Origin: an uncultured Porticoccus sp.
GTDB taxonomy: Bacteria; Pseudomonadota; Gammaproteobacteria; Pseudomonadales; Porticoccaceae
Assembly (NCBI GenBank): GCA_950063125.1
Contig: CATLZI010000119.1
Span: 1 to 6,478, forward strand
Direction of reading: 5' to 3'
Length of the DNA stretch: 6,478 nt
Shown here one piece after another: positions 1-4,805 of the stretch. The notes beneath the pieces are model-generated. The model saw only the letters and a list, made by a program, of their open reading frames with translations, had not been told where the DNA came from and ran no database searches. A program made the position numbers and the translations under genes. The first letter of the stretch is position 1. Every line of letters begins with the position of its first letter.

Positions 1-1882
1 CAGATTGTGCTGATGACAAATGCTTGCGCATCGATAATGCAGCAGAGAGGTCTTCAGCAACCAACACACCAGTTAATAATGACCGGGCCCACTCACCAGT
101 AACTTTGCTGGCCAGAGAACTGGCTAATGCCGGTTGAATTACCTCAGTTTCAGTCCGGTCCAGCAAAACCAGGTGACCTTTGCCAAAACTGTCAAGCTGA
201 TGACTCATCGAGGTGAAATCATCGACACAAACCGCTTGCAGGTAATTACCCAGCACTGTTTCCACAGCCGTTTCCCAACCCGGCTCCACCTGTAAGGTTT
301 CTGCCAGTTTCGGGTGTCCAGCCAGTTCCTGGTTCTCGATCCACTGTTGCTGGTCGCCCTCGCCGCCTAATGCAGCCTGTTGCAGCGCCTCCAGCGATGA
401 CTGTCTGCCAAGCATGGACTGAAGCTGACCCCGCTGTTGATCCAGCTCAGCGCCAATTTCGAGACTTTTCTGGCGTGTATTTTCAACCTCAATATTCAGG
501 CTATCCAGACGTGCCTGCTGATCCCCGAGGGCCAGCTCGACCTCCGCCAGCTGCGCCTGTACCAAGGCAATTTCTTCCTGCACCGGACTGTCGCTAAGGC
601 CCTGATATTCCTGTTGCACTGTCTCTATCCGCTCGGCCAGTCGACGCAACGCCTGTTCCAGGTGTTGAATACGGGACTGCTCTACTTCCGCCTGCTGACG
701 GGGCTCGCCGGACTTGAGATTGAATTCGTCCCACTGGGATTGCCAGGCCTGCATGGTCTCCTCAGCCTGGGATAACACACTTTGAGAAAGCTTCTCGGCG
801 GCATTCGCCTTTTCCAGCTGAGGCGCGATTTCCAGCAACTCACTCTGCCACCTTTCAGCCTTCTCGCGATCGACACGCAGATGCTCTTCGGATTCAGCAA
901 AATTACGGTCCGTCTGCATCAGGTCCTGTTGCAGTTCGCGGGCGCGATCCTGCACATGCTTAATGGCCTGCTCGATTCTTGCCACCTCAGCGCCAATGCT
1001 GTAATAGCGCCCCTGCACTTCGTTAAACCTGTCACCCGACTCCGTGTACTCGGTACGGTGACGCTCCACCGCCGTATCGCAAGCACTACGTTCCGTAACC
1101 AGTGCCTCGACCTTTAACTCAAAACCGGAAATGACCTGGCGGCGCTCGACAATCTGATCCTCCAGCAATCGCCAGCGAAGCGCTTGCAACTCTGCCTTGA
1201 TTCGGCGCTCCTCCTTTTTGAATTCTGTGTACTTCTCAGCGGCCTGGGCCTGACGCTCCAGTCGGCCCAGTTGCCGGCCCAGCTCTTCGCGGATATCGGT
1301 GAGACGCTCCAGATTTTCCTGTGTGCGACGGATGCGGTTTTCTGTATCCCGCCGGCGCTCTTTGTATTTTGAAATCCCCGCAGCTTCTTCAATATAGACA
1401 CGCAACTCGTCGGGGCGCGCTTCAATCAAGTTGGAAATCATGCCCTGCTCAATGATGGCATAGCTGCGCGGGCCCAGCCCGGTACCGAGAAATATGTCCG
1501 TGATATCCCGTCGACGGCATTTGCTGCCGTTCAGGTAGTATTGGGATTGGCCATCTCGGGTGACTTTGCGCTTGATGGAAATTTCACTCCAGCTGGCATA
1601 CTCACCACCCAGGGTGCTATCGGAGTTGTCAAAAACCAGCTCAATCGAAGCTTGGCCCACAGGCTTCCGCCCGCCGGAACCGTTAAAAATGACATCGGTC
1701 ATGGACTCGCCGCGCAAATGTTTGGCAGAACTTTCACCCATGACCCAACGCACTGCATCAATGATATTGGATTTGCCGCAGCCATTCGGACCAACAACGG
1801 CACAGAGATTGCTCGGAAAAGACACTGTGGTCGGGTCAACAAACGACTTGAAGCCTGCCAGTTTGATACATTTGAGGCGCAT
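1..1882 (-). CDS. smc: Chromosome partition protein Smc, N-terminal 627 residues (3' end beyond left edge)
   Basis: ATPase of the bacterial condensin, which works with ScpA and ScpB (not in the window) to organise and segregate the chromosome. The frame is open without a stop from the ATG at 1882 to the left edge. Seen in the protein: the typical SMC N-terminus MRLKCIKLAGFKSF, Walker A GPNGCGKSN at residues 31-39, the YYLNG region and IIEQG of the head, and EEAAGISKYK at 165-174 where the head passes into the coiled coil. About 340 residues rich in Glu, Gln, Arg and Leu follow (coiled coil, roughly 175-515), then the start of the hinge (LAETLQVEPGWETAVETVLG, from about 525). The family is usually about 1,150-1,200 residues, so the rest of the hinge, the returning coil and the C-terminal head with signature motif and Walker B are missing because of the window edge. 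An in-frame ATG at 1903 would add seven residues, but 1882 matches the family start. The RBS is weak (AAGAGA, 4 nt spacing). Confidence 0.97.
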   Translation of the reverse strand, partial: MRLKCIKLAGFKSFVDPTTVSFPSNLCAVVGPNGCGKSNIIDAVRWVMGESSAKHLRGESMTDVIFNGSGGRKPVGQASIELVFDNSDSTLGGEYASWSEISIKRKVTRDGQSQYYLNGSKCRRRDITDIFLGTGLGPRSYAIIEQGMISNLIEARPDELRVYIEEAAGISKYKERRRDTENRIRRTQENLERLTDIREELGRQLGRLERQAQAAEKYTEFKKEERRIKAELQALRWRLLEDQIVERRQVISGFELKVEALVTERSACDTAVERHRTEYTESGDRFNEVQGRYYSIGAEVARIEQAIKHVQDRARELQQDLMQTDRNFAESEEHLRVDREKAERWQSELLEIAPQLEKANAAEKLSQSVLSQAEETMQAWQSQWDEFNLKSGEPRQQAEVEQSRIQHLEQALRRLAERIETVQQEYQGLSDSPVQEEIALVQAQLAEVELALGDQQARLDSLNIEVENTRQKSLEIGAELDQQRGQLQSMLGRQSSLEALQQAALGGEGDQQQWIENQELAGHPKLAETLQVEPGWETAVETVLGNYLQAVCVDDFTSMSHQLDSFGKGHLVLLDRTETEVIQPALASSLASKVTGEWARSLLTGVLVAEDLSAALSMRKHLSSAQS

Positions 1883-1897
1883 GATGTCTCTTTTTAA

Positions 1898-1911
1898 TGG
1901 CATTCCTGCCA
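1898..1911 (-). other. Predicted GNRA-type hairpin in the smc leader
   Basis: On the minus-strand transcript, TGGCA and TGCCA pair as a 5-bp stem closing a GGAA loop, which fits the stable GNRA tetraloop pattern. It ends 15 nt before the smc ATG at 1882 and contains the alternative in-frame ATG at 1901-1903. If it folds, it would hinder use of that upstream start and leave the RBS for 1882 free. Function is inference. Confidence 0.35.
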
Positions 1912-1972
1912 GAAGTTTTATTGCATTGACAACCGTATCAGCCGGGTGTTATCGAGCGACTGGAAAACTGCG

Positions 1973-2000
1973 ATTTTACACAGCTGGACAGCGTCCACAA
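1973..2000 (-). promoter_or_regulatory. Weak candidate sigma70 promoter for smc
   Basis: On the minus strand a TAAAAT box (1973-1978, 5 of 6 to TATAAT) lies 16 nt downstream of TTGTGG (1995-2000, only 3 of 6 to TTGACA). The inferred start of transcription, near 1966, would leave a leader of roughly 85 nt before smc. The evidence is consensus matching by eye only; the poor -35 box makes this tentative. Confidence 0.22.
1985..1997. repeat. Short inverted repeat TGGAC-AGC-GTCCA
   Basis: A perfect 5-bp inverted repeat with a 3-nt centre lies 15 nt past the ccmI stop. It sits in the spacer of the weak candidate smc promoter. It could be a small operator or an RNA hairpin; the absence of a T-tract downstream on the minus strand argues against a terminator. 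A repeat this short can arise by chance. Confidence 0.3.
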
Positions 2001-2012
2001 GCAACGGTGATT

Positions 2013-3203
2013 CTATAATTTCCTGTCGATAACAATGGTTGCAGCAATGCCCTGTTTTTTCATGGAGAGGACCTCGCTGGCACCTTCCAGGTCACCTGCT
2101 GACGGAGCCACTGAACCCGTCATTGAAACCCGGGCCACCACCTCAACTTGATCAGCCGAAGAGAGCAACTTACCGTTGGGCATTGCCATTGAATCATCCA
2201 GAGTAACGGTGGTTGGCAGGTCAGCCACCTGTAATCTGGCCACTGCCAAAGGCATTGGTGAGCCCTGCCATTCCCGGGCAAATACATAAATCACTTGTCC
2301 TGAATCGGCAGTCAGCTCCGGTGCCAATGAGACGCTTACGCGCAGGGAGGGCAAGCTATCTCCCATTTGTTCACGAGCGCGCTCGATTCCCGCCTTTAGA
2401 GATTCGGCCTGGGGCGTGGAGGGATGAATCGCCTGCAGGGCATTTTGCCAGCTGGTAATCGCCACGAGATAATCGCCCGATTCAAATGCACGGATGCCTT
2501 TTAGGCCCAAGGCGGTGAGGTTGTTGGGGTCAAGGGCCAGTGCGCTCTCGAGCGCCGAATCGGCCTCAGGACTGAAACGGTTTCCGGAGGCAAAATAAGC
2601 CGCCTGAGCATACTCTGCCTGAAGGTCTGCGTCATCGGGAGCAATCCGTACAGCTCGCTGGTAAGTGGCACTGGACTGCAGAAACTCACCGTTTTCAAGC
2701 AGCATACGAGCCAGTGTAACAAGGTAATACACGTTATCGGGTTGGTCTTGCAGGCGGCGGGCGATTTTCTGTTGCAACTGCTGCCGGATTTCAGCATCTG
2801 ATTCGCCGTCCCGGTTTGCAAGGCGCTGCTCCATCAGCTCACTGATCAGCACATCCTCGCTGGCACCGAGCTGCTGGTAAAGACTGAAAGCCAACAGGGG
2901 CACCAGCAACAGCCCCCCCATCAACAACCAGGCGCCACGGGATCGAGTGGATTCCATCACCGGTAAATCTGACTCATCTGCCAATAGCAGGCGTTTCTGT
3001 TCCGCAACCAGCTCGCGATACTGATGTTCATCCATTTCACCATCGGCCAATTGGCGGTCGAGTTCCGACAGCTGTTCACGAAACAAGACAATGTTGGCCT
3101 GTTGCCCTTCCTCTGACTGCACCCGGGGCTCTTTTCGCAGCAGCGGATAAATGACAAAAAAACCGGCCAGCAAGGTAAAAAAAGCCAGTATCGACCAGAT
3201 CAT
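2013..3203 (-). CDS. ccmI: Cytochrome c maturation protein CcmI (CycH), apocytochrome chaperone
   Basis: Inner-membrane subunit that holds apocytochrome c in the periplasm and hands it to the CcmF/CcmH ligation complex. The 396-residue protein has the full CcmI layout: a first membrane helix at about 3-21, a charged Glu/Gln-rich cytoplasmic loop at about 25-85, a second helix at about 91-110, then a periplasmic part. That part carries TPR-like helical repeats (about 155-280, with segments such as ATYQRAVRIAPDDADL and ALESALALDPNNLTAL) and a beta-rich C-terminal domain (about 285-396) with VARLQVADLPTTVTLDDSMAM and VEVVARVSMTG, typical of the CycH C-terminus. The length is normal. The ATG overlaps the ccmH stop as ATGA, which indicates translational coupling. 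In E. coli this part is fused to CcmH; here it is separate, as in Pseudomonas. Confidence 0.95.
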   Translation of the reverse strand: MIWSILAFFTLLAGFFVIYPLLRKEPRVQSEEGQQANIVLFREQLSELDRQLADGEMDEHQYRELVAEQKRLLLADESDLPVMESTRSRGAWLLMGGLLLVPLLAFSLYQQLGASEDVLISELMEQRLANRDGESDAEIRQQLQQKIARRLQDQPDNVYYLVTLARMLLENGEFLQSSATYQRAVRIAPDDADLQAEYAQAAYFASGNRFSPEADSALESALALDPNNLTALGLKGIRAFESGDYLVAITSWQNALQAIHPSTPQAESLKAGIERAREQMGDSLPSLRVSVSLAPELTADSGQVIYVFAREWQGSPMPLAVARLQVADLPTTVTLDDSMAMPNGKLLSSADQVEVVARVSMTGSVAPSAGDLEGASEVLSMKKQGIAATIVIDRKL

Positions 3204-3760
3204 CGCTCTACCCCACCACTGCTTTTCTCATCATCTGACTCCGACTGTTCGCTCTCTCCCAGCAGTGTTTTTAATTGCGCCTGCTCTTTCGCAGATAATG
3301 CTTCACTATTGACGGCCGTTGCCGATGACCCGTCGGACTGGGCATTTACCGGGGGCGCACTTATGGACTGGCGACGATGTACCCTCCATAAAATACCAAT
3401 ACCAATCAAAACCAAGAGCAATGGCGTCAGCCAGAGTATCAATGTAGTATTTTTGACCGGCGGACGATACATGACAAATTCACCATAGCGATCAACCAGA
3501 AAATCGACAATCTCACTGTCTGTTTTCCCGTCTTCCAGCATCCGGTAGATCTCACCGCGGAGATCCTGGGCTATAGGGGAATTGGAATCTGCCAGAGTCT
3601 GGTTCTGGCATTTTGGACAACGCAATTCAGCCACCAGCTCGTGAAACCGTTGTCGTTTGTCATCGGAGGAAAATGGCTGCACATCTTCAGCAGCCCCTAC
3701 CGGTCCGGCACCAGCCAGTATCAGCAATAAAAAAGTTCCAACGGTAAAAATCCTGTACAT
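3200..3760 (-). CDS. ccmH: Cytochrome c maturation protein CcmH (CycL/NrfF family)
   Basis: Membrane-anchored periplasmic thiol oxidoreductase that, with CcmG, keeps the haem-binding cysteines of apocytochrome c reduced for CcmF. With the ATG at 3760 the product is 186 residues: a signal peptide (hydrophobic 8-19, likely cleavage near VGAA, 21-24), the redox motif LRCPKCQNQ at 46-54 (Cys48 and Cys51), the conserved SPIAQDLRGEIYRML and FLVDRYGEFVMYRPP segments, and a C-terminal membrane helix at about 105-125. After RVHRRQ comes a hydrophilic tail of some 55 residues rich in Ser, Glu, Asp and Ala, longer than in many CcmH proteins of about 150-160 residues. The frame stays open upstream to a GTG at 3883 overlapping the previous stop, but that start would put 41 unrelated residues before the signal peptide. 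ATG 3760 has a modest RBS (GGGA, 6 nt spacing). Confidence 0.95.
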   Translation of the reverse strand: MYRIFTVGTFLLLILAGAGPVGAAEDVQPFSSDDKRQRFHELVAELRCPKCQNQTLADSNSPIAQDLRGEIYRMLEDGKTDSEIVDFLVDRYGEFVMYRPPVKNTTLILWLTPLLLVLIGIGILWRVHRRQSISAPPVNAQSDGSSATAVNSEALSAKEQAQLKTLLGESEQSESDDEKSSGGVER

Positions 3761-3879
3761 ACCTGATCCCGTTTTTCCTGCGTTAACATCCGAACAGCCT
3801 GTTACTGAGAGGGCTAGCGAAGCGTCACCTGATATTTCCCAGGAGGACATAAACAGACTGGCTGTGCCGCGCCCCCCTC
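3761..3879 (-). other. 119-bp gap between the CMD-family gene and ccmH
   Basis: This is by far the longest gap inside the ccm cluster; the other junctions overlap or are at most 16 nt apart. The ccmH frame happens to be open across it, but the encoded residues resemble no CcmH N-terminus. No convincing promoter or terminator is visible. An 8-bp inverted repeat has one arm inside the gap and the other over the preceding stop codon. I see no recognisable gene here. Confidence 0.6.
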
Positions 3880-3882
3880 TCA
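3806..3882. repeat. 8-bp inverted repeat TGAGAGGG / CCCTCTCA
   Basis: Perfect arms at 3806-3813 and 3875-3882 are separated by 61 nt. The outer arm covers the stop codon of the CMD-family gene. On the transcript the arms could pair to form a long-loop stem at the end of that cistron. With so wide a loop it may be chance. Confidence 0.3.
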
Positions 3883-4251
3883 CTGATCTTCAACGATTTC
3901 CTTTGCTGCACGAAACGCCTCCTGGAGGGCAGGCGCGCCGATATAGGGTCCCGTATGCAGCAATACCTCGCGAATCTCCTCAACCGTGCAACCATTGCGC
4001 AGTGCGCCGCGCACGTGGCCTTTTAACTCTGCTGGCGCTTTGAGTGCTGCCAGAACGGCAATCGTAATCATGCTGCGGGTTTTTAGAGGCAAGGAATCAC
4101 GCGCCCACACGGAACCCCAACAGTTTTCATTGATATAGTCCTGAACAGGTTGTGTAAACGCGGTAGCCGCCGCCATGGATCGATCGACGAACTCATCACC
4201 CATCACCTGGCGACGCACACTCATTCCTCGTTGATAATCTTCTTCAGACAT
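3880..4251 (-). CDS. Carboxymuconolactone decarboxylase (PcaC-like) family protein within the ccm operon
   Basis: Small protein of 123 residues with the whole CMD fold region. Seen: an N-terminal RGMSVRRQVMGDEFVDRS segment (8-25) as in PcaC-type 4-carboxymuconolactone decarboxylases, then WGSVWARDSLPLKTRSMITI (45-64), ALKAPAELKGHVRGALRNG (69-87) with Glu75 and His79, and EEIREVLLHTGPYIGAPA (91-108). It has no CxxC, so it is not an AhpD-type peroxidase; its only cysteines, 44 and 88, are far apart. PcaC decarboxylates 4-carboxymuconolactone in the beta-ketoadipate pathway, but no pca gene lies nearby, so the substrate is unknown. No signal peptide or membrane helix is seen: the product should be cytoplasmic, unlike its periplasm-facing neighbours. 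The start at ATG 4251 is supported by a strong SD overlapping the ccmG stop. A longer frame reaching back to 4425 lies inside ccmG and is not credible. The family is sure; the role here is not. Confidence 0.9.
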   Translation of the reverse strand: MSEEDYQRGMSVRRQVMGDEFVDRSMAAATAFTQPVQDYINENCWGSVWARDSLPLKTRSMITIAVLAALKAPAELKGHVRGALRNGCTVEEIREVLLHTGPYIGAPALQEAFRAAKEIVEDQ

Positions 4252-4259
4252 ACGATCTG

Positions 4260-4266
4260 TCACCTC
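4260..4266 (-). promoter_or_regulatory. Ribosome binding site of the CMD-family gene, embedded in the ccmG stop
   Basis: The minus strand reads TGAGGTGA: the ccmG stop TGA (4265-4267) runs into GAGGTGA, a strong Shine-Dalgarno match 8 nt before the ATG at 4251. A GTG at 4263 is part of this SD and has no RBS of its own, so 4251 is the better start. The layout indicates translational coupling to ccmG. Confidence 0.8.
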
Positions 4267-4789
4267 ATTGAATTTCTTGCCATACGGGCAGAAGCTTGTC
4301 TCGCCAGACGCGCTCATCCACAACACCAATATGCTTGTAACGTATGGTGCCTGTACGATCCACGACGTAGGTTTCAGGCGCACCAAAGACGCCGAGGTCC
4401 AGTCCCATTCGTCCCCGCGCATCAATCACACTCAACGCATAGGGGTCACCTTTGTCCATCAGCCATTTTTTGGCCGCATCATTATCGTCTTTGTAGTTGA
4501 GACCGATAATACGTACCCCCTGATCGGCCAACTTGTTGAGAAAGGGATGTTCGATCCGGCAGGCAACACACCAAGTGGCCCAGACATTAAGCAGTGCGGG
4601 CTCACCCTGAAACAGTGCCTCCGTCACTGAACGCGTCTCATCACCCAGTACCGGGAGAGAAAACACCGGAATGGGCCGATCGATCAGCGCCGAGGGCATG
4701 GCATTGGGGTCACGCTCCAGGCCATTGAGTAAAAAAATAGCCAGCACCACAAACACCATCAAGGGCAAAAAAAGCTTTAATCTGGACAC
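4265..4789 (-). CDS. ccmG: Thiol:disulfide interchange protein CcmG (DsbE)
   Basis: Membrane-anchored thioredoxin-like protein that passes electrons (from DsbD/CcdA, not in the window) to CcmH or apocytochrome c during cytochrome c maturation. The 174-residue product has an uncleaved N-terminal anchor (about 5-22), the lead-in IDRPIPVFSLP (36-46), and the active site WATWCVACRIEHP (70-82) with Cys74 and Cys77. It also has GLNYKDD (96-102), the cis-proline loop GVFGAPET (133-140) and the acidic region of the CcmG fold. The dipeptide between the active cysteines is Val-Ala, where E. coli and Pseudomonas CcmG have CPxC. The length is normal for DsbE. The start is a GTG at 4789 with GGGTGG upstream, 16 nt past the ccmF stop; the nearest ATG is out of frame. 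Position after ccmF is the standard operon order. Confidence 0.96.
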   Translation of the reverse strand: MSRLKLFLPLMVFVVLAIFLLNGLERDPNAMPSALIDRPIPVFSLPVLGDETRSVTEALFQGEPALLNVWATWCVACRIEHPFLNKLADQGVRIIGLNYKDDNDAAKKWLMDKGDPYALSVIDARGRMGLDLGVFGAPETYVVDRTGTIRYKHIGVVDERVWRDKLLPVWQEIQ

Positions 4790-4794
4790 ATCAC

Positions 4795-4800
4795 CACCCG
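4795..4800 (-). promoter_or_regulatory. Shine-Dalgarno region of ccmG
   Basis: On the minus strand GGGTGG lies about 5 nt before the GTG at 4789 and is the only purine-rich element between ccmF and ccmG. It supports the GTG as start; upstream in-frame codons back to the ccmF stop include no other start. Confidence 0.5.
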
Positions 4801-4805
4801 AACAT

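Larger units (their letters stand above)
1883..2012 (-). other. ccmI-smc intergenic region
   Basis: This 130-bp non-coding gap separates two genes on the same strand. It holds a weak candidate promoter, a TGGAC/GTCCA inverted repeat and a small hairpin just before smc. Neither hairpin is followed by a run of T on the minus strand, so no intrinsic terminator is evident. Read-through from ccmI into smc is therefore possible. Confidence 0.7.

Noticed and set aside
437..1117. Plus-strand frames 437-775 and 782-1117, and minus-strand frames 682-900 and 1114-1425
   Set aside because: All lie within the continuous smc coiled-coil frame, which I translated without meeting a stop. They are products of its regular codon pattern.
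1985..1997. Intrinsic terminator after ccmI
   Set aside because: The stem is only 5 bp and is followed on the minus strand by GCTGTGTAAAAT, not a T-tract.
1541..2018. Open frames on the plus strand (1541-1897 and 1560-2018)
   Set aside because: They are antisense to the Smc ATPase head, whose Walker A and flanking motifs are intact on the minus strand. Their products resemble no known family.
3761..3883. GTG start for ccmH at 3883, overlapping the CMD-family stop as GTGA
   Set aside because: It would add 41 residues before an obvious signal peptide that begins at the ATG at 3760. An open frame of this length is not rare by chance, and the VTGC lipobox-like stretch in it lacks a proper positively charged and hydrophobic lead.
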